Assembly: GCA_033065855.1 (NCBI GenBank)
Contig: JAVXUO010002998.1
Coordinates: 124,001-188,000, forward strand
Length of the DNA: 64,000 nt
Direction of reading: 5' to 3'
Origin: Escallonia rubra
Taxonomy: Eukaryota; Streptophyta; Magnoliopsida; Escalloniales; Escalloniaceae
In this document: one piece after another, positions 1 through 12,385 of the stretch
How the letters are laid out: each line of letters begins with the position of its first letter
Numbering within the stretch: position 1 is the first letter of the stretch
Position numbers and translations under genes: made by a program
Notes under the pieces: generated by a model
Told to the model about the DNA's origin: nothing
Seen by the model: only the letters and a program-made list of their open reading frames with translations
The model's database searches: none

Positions 1-968
1 GTCACCACCACTATACCAATTCGTGAGCCACCACCATCATTATGAATGATATCCCCACTCTCTTATCTCCCACACCATATACTGAAGGAACAACCACCAT
101 ACACCATATGAACCACCTTCTCACCACAGCGTAAACCATCATCGGTCCACTACGACATCTAATACCACCACAACTAAAAGGATCCCTGAACACCAAACCG
201 GTAATGGCCATCACTAACCACTGTCTCCACCAATCATAATACCTACCAACTGTGGCTTCCACCAAGCAGCCATCTGTAAAAATCTCCTGACCCACTATCG
301 TTCGGTCTCTTTTGGTTTATAAGAGAGGAATATGAGAAGGTAGTTAGAATGGTCCCACCTAATTGGACTTGATCTGCCAAATATGCCCCCAAAAGGATTT
401 AATCTGCCAAAAAAGCCCCAACACTCCCCCCTTACCCCAACCCCAAAAAAAGCCATGTTACCAATCAATGAGTTTTTCACATGGGAAATGGTCGTAGACT
501 GTTAGAACTAAACTTATAAAACTTCATGGTGCTAAGTTCACACATAATGAAGTTCATGGTGTATGCTGCTACAATGAGTAAAGATGCCAGATGCAATTAA
601 CCTCCAGTACTAATAGAAAGAAGGTGGTTTTATGAATACTATTGGATTATATCGTTCGATAGATATTGTCAAAATAAATTTCCATCAAAATAAGTGCATG
701 TCAAGAATTTCCAGAGGTTTTTATAATGGAATTAGGTGGTGGTCGGGGGGGGGGGGGGGGGGGTTGTGTAGGTGGGAGATGAGGATATGGGATCAGATGG
801 TGGTAGTCATGAAATGGAACGAGGAGATGGAAGGTGGTAATTGAAATGGGATGATGTGGTCATAGGTGGCAAAATTGGATGAGGTTATGATAGGTTATGG
901 AGGAAAGGGATCGGGTGATGTTAGGTGGTGGCAGAAATGTGAGATCTTCTCTTTTTTTCCTGCTTGTG
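1..968. other. Unassigned AT-rich and CCACCA-rich DNA, no gene
   Basis: I recognise no gene here. The first 300 bases are rich in ACCACC/ATCACC, and short reading frames on both strands are low-complexity translations of these repeats. A 19-base G run sits inside. The stretch lies upstream of a direct-repeat element that starts near 974. Confidence 0.5.
745..763 (+). repeat. Homopolymer G tract (19 bases)
   Basis: An uninterrupted run of 19 G occurs inside a GT/GGT-rich stretch. It could form a G-quadruplex, and its length is likely to be inaccurate in any assembly. Shorter runs of 14 G occur at 25882-25895 and 47873-47886. Confidence 0.9.
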
Positions 969-973
969 CTTAC

Positions 974-1520
974 TGGCAAACTTCCCATTTATGAGTGAGT
1001 TCTTTTGTCCCTCTTACTTGATGACTTCTCGGAAAAAGAAAATCTTGACATAAACAAAAACAAAAGTACAAATAAAACCTTTGCAATAATGGCAAGTGTT
1101 TATAATGAACAAATGGGTCTCTATCCGTAGAGAGCAAAACATCTAAAAAGTTAAAGAAAAAAGAAAGACTTGAAATCAAGTCATTTTTTATCTGAAGTTG
1201 AGTTGTTCTTCTTTGAGTCTTCCAAAAGGTACTTATAGTACAAACAACATAGAAAATAACTATCACATAAAGATGAACTACCCATGTAGAAGATAACTAC
1301 TACGACTTTGAAAATAAATTGTCCTAACTTCTCCTAAGTGGGTAATTACCCTCTAGGAAATAAGAACACATAAGTTAGTTAACTTCCATGAGAAAGCAAC
1401 TTCCACGTTTGAATCCATCATCATCTCCATTTCACAAATAGTAATTATACAAAGTTAATGCAATTCAGTGGCATTTAAATAAAGATAGGTCATTAGTGAA
1501 AAAAAATTTGTTCGTGCAAA
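974..1520. repeat. LTR-like direct repeat, left copy
   Basis: It begins TGGCAAACTTCCC and is followed by the 'tttgccccctgtctc' junction. It pairs with 3406-3973 and is also related to the LTR beginning near 52051 (TGGCAAACTCCC). Confidence 0.6.
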
Positions 1521-1574
1521 CTTTGCCCCCTGTCTCAAGCAAATGAATACTTGGAATTTGATAAGAGTCATATC

Positions 1575-1990
1575 TTTTAAAGAGAAAGCATTTTTTCTCT
1601 ATCGATAGCCTTACACTCTTCATAGCGAAAGCATTTTTCACTATCCATTAGCTATCGATTGACTTTAGTTACACCAAGATAACATTAAAGTGTATTAAAA
1701 GAAAGTTTTTTTTTCACTATCGAGAGCATTGTACTCTTCAAAGTAAAAACATTTTTTCATTATCCATAGCCTTGCACACTTCAAAGTGAAAGCAATTTTA
1801 CTAATAACTAGCCATTGATTGACTTTAACTGCCATCTTGTTTTGTATGAACCAGTATCAAAATAACATTCACTATCGATAGGCTTTCACTTTTTAAAGTC
1901 AAAGCATTTCCATTGTGGATTGGCAATCAATTGACTTTTACTGCTTATCTTGATTTTGCATACACCAGTATTAAAATAACATTGAAGTAT
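1575..1990 (+). repeat. Internal degenerate repeats with ACTATCGATAGCC-like motifs
   Basis: Three or four imperfect units of roughly 100-150 bp recur. They carry 'aaagygaaagcattttt', 'ctatcgatagcc', 'attgactttaactgc' and 'accagtatcaaaataacatt'. The inverted motif TATCGATA appears in several. No coding sense is seen. Confidence 0.55.
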
Positions 1991-2141
1991 CTTATGACTT
2001 GCTAGTCACTTCTTCTTGCATGATAATGATATATAATGCAATTATATTAAATCAAACAATGACCATAGTTGGACAAACCATGACCATGTTTGGCCAAGCT
2101 ACTAACCAAACCAAGATATCAAATGGCTACTAACATGCCGA

Positions 2142-2923
2142 TCAATTGAGCATTTTATTTGAACATGCCTGGAAAAAAAAGGAAAGTAAATAATATTTAA
2201 ATATATTTGCAATTCGGGATAACCATTGAATTAAATCTCTACATTGGTGTGATCCACAAATCCATATAGGGTATTCATCTTCAAGAAGTGTAACACCGAT
2301 TGACTCCCAAAATACATGTTTTTCATCAGATTTCATGGTATCAAAAGCTTCAAATTCACTAAAAGTAGGAAACTTTGAATCAATTGCCACAGTTCACTCA
2401 CTATACACGCCGCATGAAAGGGGCTCTTTTTTGGTTTCAACCATAATAGGCTCTTGCAAACTTGTCCCCCAACCATATCAATTATATCCCCTTTTAATGC
2501 ATCGACATTGTTGTTCAATTTCTTCTAGCATTACGGGCATGAGATCGTGTTTTTTAGCATACTGACAAGCGTCAACTTCCAACCTATCCATTCCATCAAG
2601 TAACAAGACAAATGATTCAACATATTTGGGCATTTCTGAAATAAAATTGTGCCCCCATTTACGTCACCCCTTTCATCAGCTTCCCGAACCAAGTTAATTG
2701 ATGAAATGGAATGTGCACTATTTTCATTTTTTGAAGTCTCTGCCAAAGATGGCAGAAAAACCTGTTCTTCGACAAACTCAACTTCATTAACTTGAGATCC
2801 ATCAGTATGTGACGAGTGTGTATCAAAAGGTTCAACCATAAGTGTCGTACCAGTCATGACAATAGATGAAATGAGTTCGACTTCCTCTTTCATCAATAAT
2901 TTCAAAAATCTATCTTTAAACAT
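2142..2923 (-). pseudogene. Unrecognised coding remnant inside the small element
   Basis: Three overlapping minus-strand reading frames (about 130, 61 and 82 residues) occur in succession. They look like one former coding stretch broken by frameshifts. The longest has an ordinary amino-acid composition (acidic stretch, EVEFVEEQVFLPSL) rather than low complexity. I do not recognise the family. Its position between two LTR-like repeats suggests an element-borne or captured gene. Confidence 0.3.
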
Positions 2924-3405
2924 TTCCTACTTCATCTGGAGTGTTTCCAAACAAAGTTGATGGAAAGTCTAGAATCTAGACCTATACAACTCTATGAATT
3001 CGTTTTCAAACTTTTGTAGTTCATTAAAATTTAAAAGTTGCTATAGAAATAGTTGATAAAAAAAGTTGGTCATGACTTGCATTCTTGCAAATCATGCGAT
3101 CATCCCAGAAAATTCTATACCGGTCAGTGGAACATCTTGAAAAATTGCTTATGATATGAAACTTTGAGTATTTAGATATATGCAAGACGAAGGTACAAAC
3201 AAATTTTCATACTTAAGGGTCAAATACACCAAAGAATGACCTCTCACTAAACTAACCCAAAAATCGGCTCTTATTTCATTACATCAGGCCTGAAATTCTA
3301 TAGAATTGTTTCAAAATCATGGTTTGAATCATCCTAAATTCTAGTACTTAAAAATTTTCACTTTCAATTTAAAAGGTCCCAGTTGGCGTGTCAATGATTT
3401 GCATT

Positions 3406-3973
3406 TACGAGCAAACTCCCAATTTATGAGTGAGTTCTTTTGTGCCTCTTACCTGAGAACTTCTCTTAAAAATGAAACTTTGACAAAAATATATAAAAAC
3501 TTATACAAAAGTATAAATACTGCGCGGTTAATAAAGACAAAAGAAAGCCTTTGCAATAATGACAAGTATTTATAATGAGCAAAGCGGTTTCTATCTATAA
3601 GAGCAAATCATTTAAAAAGTTAAAGAAAGAGGAAAGACTTAAAATTAAGTCATGTTTGTCTGCAATTTGACTTGTTATTCTTTGAGTCTTCTAACCCGTA
3701 CTTATGATACAAACAGATATAGAAAACAACTACTACATAAAGATGAACTACCCACTTAGAAAATAACTTTTACTAACTTCACTTAAATGGGTAACCACCC
3801 TCTAAAAATGGGAGCACATCTAACTTAAGTTAGTTTCTTCCAGAAAAAATAACTTCCAAATTCGAATCCATCATAATCTCTTTTTCACTAGTATAAAACG
3901 TTAATGCCATGTAACTAGTGATATTTAATTAAAGATAAGTCATGAGTGAAAAGAAACTTATCGGTACAAACAT
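3406..3973. repeat. LTR-like direct repeat, right copy
   Basis: It is collinear with 974-1520 over its whole length, including 'gagcaaactcccaatttatgag' split by substitutions, 'aataatgacaagtatttataatgagcaaa' in the same order, and the terminal 'gtgaaaagaaacttat'. It is diverged from its partner by scattered substitutions and small indels. Confidence 0.6.
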
Positions 3974-5440
3974 TCCAAATAATAAGGTGCAAATAATTTC
4001 TACTGTCTTTTAAAGTTGTACAATAACTATTACATTATATTATGGCGGTTGATTATTCTAATGTAAGTAACGAGCCTTTGACTGTTTTGCCATGTTCTCT
4101 TATCCGTGCAAACATGTGGTGAGACATACTTGCCATATTTACAACTTGTCGTTTTAGTCCCTAAAACTACCATTCTCCCTCCTGTCTTTTTGCTTTTTAA
4201 TTCTTTTGAAACCACGGCATTTTGTATAAAGTTGATATACTTTCCTTGTTCTTTGTTAATTTCTTCCTATATATCGATCTCTATGCAAAGACTGTTTTTC
4301 TGTAATAAGCTCTTTGCCTAGAACCAAAATAGAATGTCATATTTTGTTAAGGCTAACGCGCTATTAGTACTCTTCTAATCTAATCAAATTATTGACTAAT
4401 GATACTTGTATTATTACTTCAAACACACATGATAGTGCAAGACAAAAATAAAATCTTGCAAAGCATACAGGAAGGACATTATTAGCTGCATTGCCAACAG
4501 GGCAACCATTTTTTGCTGTTACAACAATAATAACACCCTGGATATATGTTACATCTTCCAGTAAATTGCTAATAAATTCAGTGGAAAGAATAACAACAAT
4601 GATGTTCTCGGTTTCTTCTCTTCTTCTTTTTCCCTTTTTTTAGTACTTTCTTCTGAATTTGTGGCCACTTAATGTCTCCGCTTTGTATTTTACTTTTTTT
4701 TTTGTTTATGTAAACAAACTGTAAAGAATTACATATTTGCAATTGTATCTGCTTTGCTCTCAATGTCGTGGACTTGACTCGGTGTGTGATCCACCCTGTT
4801 TATCGCAAATTGTTAATTATCCGCCAAAACTTTTTTGATCATCAAGAACCGACCCATGATGTCATATAAGGGGTGACAAAAGTTGCTTGTAAAAACTTTA
4901 GTCGCTAGTTTATAACATTGATGTAATATGATCAAAATTTGGTGCAGAAAGCGACATGAAATAAACTTCAAGCAAATCTGGGCTTCAATTGCATGACATG
5001 TGCAAAAAGAATTATAGATATATGTGCATTAGTACTAGCATCACATCTATAAGGTTATATCATTTGCGTGCACTTATACATTCTAGTCTTTGCACAATAA
5101 GTCAACTAAATGCTACTCACATATAACACTCGTGAGTATCTCAGTTGTACGAACATGAAAATGTATATATGAGATTGACTAGCGAAAAGAAGTACTAGTC
5201 AAATTTTGAGTTTGTCTATACAAAACCAAAAGAATAATATGAATTTTCTGATGAATTGGAACTAAAACAGCAAAATATAAGAAATTGATAAACTCACTCC
5301 AAACTATTTTTAGTGGCGCTTTCTGATAACATAATTTTAACCTTTATAGACAAAAATGAAGTAGAAGTTTTCAATTGTCAAAATATGTACTAGAAGTTTT
5401 CAACTTTTTGACTTCAATATTTTAACCAAATGTCATGTTT
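3974..5440. other. Unassigned intergenic AT-rich DNA
   Basis: No gene, terminal repeat or tandem array is recognised. All reading frames are short and lack family features. It separates the small LTR-pair element from the LTR of the PMD element. Confidence 0.45.
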
Positions 5441-5444
5441 GTAA

Positions 5445-6016
5445 GTGTTTGCGCTGCACAACAAACTGCAATTAATGTAGTGTTCTTTTCAGCCTTTTAT
5501 CTAAGGACTTCTCTAAATGATAAACTTTCATATAGGCAAGAGTACTGCATTCACAGAATGCTAAAAGAAAAAAATAAAGATAGACTTGAAACCTAGTCAT
5601 TTGTCTCAGTTGTGTGTGATTGTCCCTTTTTCTGTTGATCCTTCTTCCCTTTTATTCTGATCTCTGAAAACTGTTTGCTCCAACCTTCTTATTTTAATTT
5701 CAAAAGAAATCATTTGTAAACAGTTCATAATCGTTGCTATCGATTTTTTACCGACAACTATGTTAATTTTGGCAATTTATTTAGACACGAATCGTCCACA
5801 TGTCACTCATATCAGCATTACGGTCCCACGTTCTACAGAAACTTAAAATGTCATAAAATTCCTCCATCATTATTTAATCCCATCGTAAATTGTCATTACA
5901 TCAGTATTAATGACGCATTAACCTTAACTTTCTAGCTGTTCAGCTCTTGTCTTTTTGCATACAGTTGTTCATCTTCTATTGGTCACAACTAACTAAAATT
6001 TTAAACACGCCAACAT
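5445..6016 (+). repeat. Decayed LTR of the PMD-carrying element
   Basis: This stretch is collinear with 52051-52713. Both contain 'aaayctagtcat' or 'caagtcatg', a 'gtttgctccaacctt'-like stretch, 'cgttgctatcgat', 'acatcattattaat', and an end 'caaca' followed by 'ttgcccccyttra'. After it, both copies carry 'tgtgaac...tacgagtcaa' and then a reading frame starting MRK[MK]KS. The 5' edge is diffuse because the start TGGCAAACT is not conserved here. Confidence 0.55.
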
Positions 6017-6269
6017 TGCCCCCCTTAACTTGTGTGAACTTTGTTTGTACGAGTCAAACCGATTCCTCTCCTAAGCCCTTGGCAGTTACCTACCATTATT
6101 CCACTACTCGATACAACCAAGTAGAAATAGGATTGTGATATTCAATTTAAACTAGAACCCTTTTGTCAATCTTCTTTCGACCCCAGTTTATCTCTTCGTC
6201 GTTATCCTTATTTCTTCTTCACTGCATGCCGGTAACTTTTTCAACTTTACTTTCATAAATCGATTAGCC

Positions 6270-9200
6270 ATGAGAAAGATGAAATCGGTTCCGAGAGGCG
6301 ATGAAGGGACTGGTGTTCCTTTTCCAGCCCGTCCTCGATGGGAAATATGAATGCTTAGAGACCATGTCTCAACCGTAGATCTCTATGTTTTGATCAGAGC
6401 TAGGAACGACTCTGAGAACCTTACCCTACATACTAGGTGCTTCCTTCAAGGATGGGACCACTTCTCTAGTTGGGTCCCCCGTAGATGACTCTGAGACTCT
6501 ATTACTCCATGAACCTCACCTAGATTGGGTCGGATGGTCGGCTACTGGCCTATCGATTCGGTTATGGCCCATTGTCCTTGACCCAAACAAGGGAACGTGG
6601 ATAGATCGATTATCAGCTTCTTATATAGATCTATGGAGAACTCAAGGTGTTTATGAGTTGATCCAAATGTCAAAAAACCCTCCAAAAGCTAATCGTTGGC
6701 TCTTGAGTACAACCTTTTGTTTTTGGTCCAGCACCACTAACGCTTTTATGTTCAGGGCCAAGATGATGGCCCTAACTATATATGATATTTCTACCTTAAC
6801 TAGGCTTTTTCCAATTGGTGATCATGCGAATATGCCTTGGTCGATCACAACCTTTCTGGCGTCATTTTTGAATCTTCTTCTTTAGAACCTCTAAAATACT
6901 CGAAAACTTTCCATCGATGGTATAAGAGAGGCAATCGTGCTAAGAAACTAGACATCAACGAGTTAGCTATCTTTTTATGGATTTGGGTTGTCAAGGTATA
7001 TGTTCTAGGTGGCAAGCTTATCACTTACCAAAGAGTATATTGATCTAGCCATCAATTTAGCTCACAAAAAGGTTTATGCCCTTACACCCCTTGATTTAGG
7101 CAGCATTTATAAGGTGATGTATAACATGGTTACAAAAAGATCCATTGTAGCGTAGGTGGCCTTTTGGGGTTTGTTCAATTACGGCTTCATGCCTATTGTC
7201 CAAAGTCCGGGCCAATGATCCCTCATAGTACAACATGTTATCTCACTTATGGCCATCGATTGTCTTTCGGTGAAATTGGTCCTCACACTTTTGGGTACCG
7301 CTTCCATTTTTTCTTTGATTTTGCTAAGATTTTTAGACCTCAACCTTTTTTTGCTCGGTCCCTTGGTTCTGCTTGTTTAGGGAATTAGCATTTTTCTTGG
7401 CTGCCGATATGACCCTGAAAGGCAAGAATTTGTTAGAAATGTCTAGGCGAATTTTCTATGCCAACGATTCTTGCACGCTGATGGTCAAATAAGCAACACC
7501 CCTTCGACTATTTGTAACTTTGAGAGGTACATTCCTTCTCACTTTGCCCATCAGTTTGGGCTTATTCAAGGGATTCTCGCTCCATGTTTCATCAGCAATC
7601 GTTTTGCTGAGCAAAAAGAAAGGCTGCATAAAACGACGGTTAATCACATCAGAGCAATCAATCAGAATGTGGAGCAATCGATGTGAATGTTTAGAACGAG
7701 GAATTCTCTGAATGAGACCGCTAAGGGTGTGAGTGGCTTTGAACCCTGGTATCAAAGCAAAGTTTATGTGTTGTACACCACTTGTGAGCTCTCCACTTGC
7801 TTGATCAATTCATCGATTAATAATGCCAAAAACCATGGTCAATGTTGTAAGTGTCATATTTCATCTTTCTTTGCCTTTGATTGACTTTAATATTTTTGAT
7901 CCCCTTTCATCAGGTTAAGGAACCAACAAAACCCCTCCTGCTAAAGGCAAGAGGAAAGTCATCGTAGGGGATACCCCCTAAAAAGTCAGGACAAAGAAAG
8001 AATTGATGGTTGATGCTCAATAGCCAAACATGACATCGGGATTTGTTGAGGAAAATGAAGAAGAAGAAGAGGGATATGAATAAGAAGAGAAAGATACCAC
8101 TCCTCTTATTATAAGGAGAATGCATAAACCATCAGCTTGCTGCCAAATTAATTGGTCCTGAGTTGGGATCCAAGTTAACAAATCCTATTGAGGCAGTCCC
8201 TTTGAGGATGGTTTTGCCTGATGCCTTAATTGCTTAACCTGCTCCATCAGCTCTTAAGCCCGTGGCACCAAGTTCCCCCATTCTGGCGACTCTCATTGCT
8301 TCTAGCCGAGTTGAAGGATCATCTTCTAGCCCTGTAGCAAAAGCTCCAGTCGACAAGGGAAAGGCTCCGATGATCGAGTTACCAACTACCATTCTGCCAT
8401 CATTTTCCAATATCAGGTATGTACTGTTAATACCTCAAATGTGGAGACTAAAATTGTATTTTTGCAGAGCGAATTGTTTGTGATGAATGTAAAGAATCAA
8501 AGGTAAAAAACTGCTGCTCCGAAAAGGCGAAAGGCTCTAGCTCCTTAGACTCACTATAACTTTCGGATAAGACCTTTGAAGGTTTCTTTCATCGCCCATT
8601 TATAGTTTAACTTATGACTTTACTTTCTTTATAATTAAATTCTTACAGAATTTGCATGGACTGTTCATCGATCTTGACAAAGAACAAGACAAACCTGAGG
8701 AACCTTAATCAACACAAGATGACTCTGACTCTTCTGCAACTGCTGATCTTCCTAAGTGTCCTGATGAAGATCTCAAATCCTTTTCTGGTGCTTTCTCAGG
8801 TGGCATTGTTGAGGCACCCCTTGATCTGGTTAGGGATAATTCTATCTCCAATCCCTTTTTGTCTCCGTGACAGGTACGATGTTTCTTATGTTTGTATGTT
8901 TATCGCACATTATAACTCTTTTCACTCACTATTTGGTTTTACAAGATGAAGTGGTATGATGGGATGTACAAGGTGATATCGACCCTGGTGAGAATCGGTT
9001 TAAGGATCCTCAAATCACTCCTAAGGATGATGCTGAATCCATCGACTCCAGAAAGAATTTTTGAAACTGCCCCAGAGAAGGTTTTTAAAACCACCATCAT
9101 TGTACCATCGATCCCTGCTTTCCCCAAAGAATCCTTACCTTCTGGTTTTATGATGAAGAACATTCCCCTTACGCTGCAACAGACTGCTTCTATCATCTGT

Positions 9201-9813
9201 TCGCTACCTCCTTATGTTGAATCTTCTAGAGCAACTCTCACTCCTTAGCCGATCTTCAGTGATATCGACCAGAAGTTCCAGCATGTGCAAGAGGCTATTA
9301 ATGCTCTTATTGTGCCTCTACCTCCATCCACCATGACTTCTTCTTCTTCGATCGGGACTTCATCTAATCAGGCTATTGAAGCTACCTTAGCTTCTTTCAG
9401 AGAATTATTAGTCGTGAAGACTCTCATCTAGATTGAATGAGCTAATCAATATCCTTGCTGATGATCCTTCTTTATTATTGGAAGCTCAAACAGAAGTAGT
9501 AACTAATTTGAAGCCTCAGATTCTTCTCATGTCATCTTCATGGAGCCAAGGCATGAACATTAATGCTGAGACAACATAAACAGAAAGGGAAATTTCCATT
9601 GTGGCCCAACAAATCCGAGAAAAATAGTTGTTCAATAAAAAATTCTCGGAAGACATCCAATGCAGGTGGTTGTAGAAATCAAAATCGTGGAAATGAGAAT
9701 AGTGAACCTCAAGCAAAAGGAAAAAAAGGACAACCTGAGACAACAAAAGAGCACAGTCTATCTGGAAGTAATTGATTTGGCCAACCCTTGCATAATTGCT
9801 CAAGGGTGGCATC
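6270..9813 (+). pseudogene. Plant-mobile-domain (PMD) protein remnant, transposon type
   Basis: The frame opens with an ATG at 6270 (MRKMKSVPRGDEG) and soon hits a stop, followed by frameshifts. Between about 6470 and 6880 the conceptual protein carries features of the plant mobile domain (aminotransferase-like, PMD): WIDRLSASYIDLWRTQGVYE, then FMFRAKMMALTIYDISTLTR and LFPIGDHA. The family occurs in MAIN/MAIL host proteins and in Ty3/gypsy and MULE elements. The second half (about 7500-9800) is lysine, proline and serine rich with coiled-coil-like segments, and 8400-8950 has intron-like AT-rich interruptions. A related broken copy at 52924-53890 follows a related LTR, which argues for a transposon-borne gene. 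It ends abruptly at the next LTR. Confidence 0.6.
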
Positions 9814-11570
9814 TGTCACGCCCCCAACTCGGAGGCGGACCTACACAAACTATTTCAAAATATTCCTGCTTATAAAAAATATAATACTCAAGCATTTACC
9901 AAGAACATAACTCCAAAATGATAATCAGAGCTCTAAATGTATCCCGAATCAATAGCATTTGTATTTATCATCAAAGTCTAATAAATGCAGTGGAAATCTA
10001 ATAACAATAGTCACTTCCCAAACATTGGGGTTACCAAAAGCTATTTAATCAAACTATTACAAGTTCTTATTTTCAAGACAGTAAAAAGAGTCTACAATTA
10101 AAGAGCAACTCTGACTCATGCTTATAGATAACTCCTCTACTGATGTCTCAGCTTAATTACCTGAAATGGGAGGAGAAAGGGGGGTGAACACAAAGCCCAG
10201 TAAAGATCACACGCACACACCCACAGAGTACAACGCATGTATCCAATAATATGTAGCTGAGTCAAAACGAAACATATAAAAACAAAGTGCAAAGACGATA
10301 GTTAATCTTGGCACGACAAATCTCATTACGGGATATTAACCCATCAAAGGTCGAATCAAAGTCAAAGGGTCATAATCAAATAATTGAACTAATAATCAAA
10401 ACAATACAATCACGTATCACGTGACTGTAAAACACGTTAACCTAAGCACGCGGAGGTTCTAAGTTCAAAATTTATATACCGGTAGCAATTGTCATATCAT
10501 GTCATGACACCACGTTAACCTTAGCACGTGAAGATTTTAACATTAGTTTCAATTCAAAGGGTCCAAAGAATATTAAATTATCTCAAAGGCATACGAGCCA
10601 CAAAGAATCGAAACTTTGAATTTCAAAAGGAATTACTTAACAATTTTAGAAAATACTCAATATTAGACTGAAATCAAAGAAGATAAAAATTCGAGTTCAA
10701 CGCAAATTGAATCATTACAATCCGACTTTGAACGAGGTAGATATGATTAAACAAAGAAAACAGGTGTCAAAGATACAACTCAACAAAGAACCAACGAAAA
10801 TTGGACATGTGGCATGCCACCTAGGCAGCCCCACGTGAGCAAACTTGCTGCTTTGAGGCTAACTACATAGTTAATAAGCAAGTAACAGTACTCCCACCGT
10901 TATGGAGTGTAATAGAGTAATTCAATGAATGGTGATGTACATGATACACATATCAGGAACATGGGCCTGTCACGGTACCAACTCTGTCAAATTCAATAAA
11001 AGGCAAAGTAATTCCAAGAGATCGCAAAAGTGATTGTATCATAATAGGAATAAAAAGGGGTCATGACTAAAGCAATAATTGGCAGACTCAAATCGCAATC
11101 AACTATTGAATAAAGCAAGATGTTTACGGTATAATTCGAAGGAGTATAATGAATGTAATCCTTACCTCAAATCTACGCAGTAATCTTCACTGAATTACGT
11201 AAACTTCCAAAAATCTCAAAACCTAAATATTATAATTAACCCACTTACGTTAAAATCTTAACAACCATAATTCTAATATCATATAATTAATCCTTATAAT
11301 CAAAAGTGGGTTAAAAAATCTTACCAATTGTGCACAGAAGATTGCAATCCTCCAAAACCCTAGTTTTCTTCTTCTTCTATTTCTCTGTAACCAAAACTGA
11401 ATGTATCGTAAACAGACTTGGCTAGCCCTTAAAAGTCTCTAAGATTAGTAAATAATTAAAAGACCCCTAAACATTCATTACTTATTTCAAAATACCCCAA
11501 AAATAATTAAATTTGCAAAGATGCCCTAAATATAACAATAATTTAATTATTATTTATTTGGGGTCTTACC
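9814..11570 (-). mobile_element. Solo LTR-like segment (TGTCACGCCCC ... GGGGTCTTAC)
   Basis: The segment starts TGTCACGCCCCCAACTC and ends GGGGTCTTAC. On the minus strand that reads GTAAGACCCC...GGGCGTGACA, the same style of ends as the LTRs at 23030 (TGTAATGCC...GTGACA) and 54641 (TGTAATACCCC...CGTTACA on the minus strand). It also shares the 'gcccagtaa.g' block of those LTRs. The right end joins directly to the giant LTR at 11571, with loss of a few terminal bases of both. I see no target-site duplication, so a recombination or deletion is likely at 11569-11578, where CCCCCAACTC repeats. Confidence 0.55.
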
Positions 11571-12182
11571 CCCAACTCCCAAGGATGGCCATGAGCTAGG
11601 TCGTGACCAGCCGTGGGCCCATTCGAACATCTACCCCAGGGCTCTGTGAGGCTTTACTAAAACCTGTAAACAAGAATCTACAACCGAGCATATAAAACTA
11701 TCTCCTTAATAACATTACTAAAATCATACTTATAACTTCTCAATTAGATCTCCAAATGAATTCTTTATTTAACCAATAACACAGATCATATGTCACCCAA
11801 GGATTTATAAATATTCTATGAGTACTACAACTTCTTTAGCAGTCGTCTCCCCCAACTATATCCTCATGGTTCTCATGAGTGCCAGTTCCATCTAGGTAAT
11901 CACCTAAAAATATTAAAAGAATGAGCTTGGGGTCCAGTAAGTACACATACCATATCTCTAAGATAGGTTTGAGGGTTATAAAATATGCCACGAATTTTCT
12001 TTTCAAGAACAGGCAATCAATATCACCATAACGAAAAATTGCTTCATTATATATATACTAATATACTTGCACAAAAAGATTCTCAAACTAGAGCATGACA
12101 TCAAGAAAGCTCATCAAACAGCTACTACAATTAATCACAACTTAGTATGCTGCGGTTAGCATACAACACTACAAGAAAATTA

Positions 12183-12385
12183 GGATTTTGCGACGGACTT
12201 TTAGCGACGGAAGTAATTCCGTCGCTAAAACGTCTTTCAGTGATGGATAAACCCGTTTGTAAAATGTCCGTCGTTAAAACATTATAAGCGACAGAGAGTT
12301 ACCGTCGCTAAAAAGTCCGTCGTTAAATATATCTTTTGGCGACGGGCTTTTAGTGACGGTGTCATTCCGTCGCTAAAAGTCCTTA
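12183..12385. repeat. Left subterminal GCGACGG repeats of the CACTA element
   Basis: About eight copies of GCGACGG(A/G) or the complement CCGTCGCTAAA lie in about 200 bases, in both orientations, so that TTTTAGCGACGG and CCGTCGCTAAAA can pair as hairpins. They are the expected binding sites for a CACTA transposase. Confidence 0.85.

Larger units (their letters stand above)
974..3973. mobile_element. Small element with two LTR-like direct repeats, non-autonomous
   Basis: Two direct repeats of about 550-570 bp (974 to about 1520, and about 3406 to 3973) share long collinear similarity. Shared landmarks are the start GGCAAACTTCCCATTTATGAG-like, then 'gagtgagttcttttgt', 'cctttgcaataatg', 'aaagatgaactaccca' and 'cttccacgtttgaatccatcat'. 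They flank an internal region of about 1.9 kb with no recognisable gag or pol. The left repeat is followed by a 'tttgcccc' stretch like the LTR/internal junctions near 6016 and 52713, so this appears to be a short derivative of the LTR family that also flanks the PMD elements. The repeats differ at many positions, so the insertion is old. I found no clear target-site duplication, so the boundaries are approximate. Confidence 0.6.
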
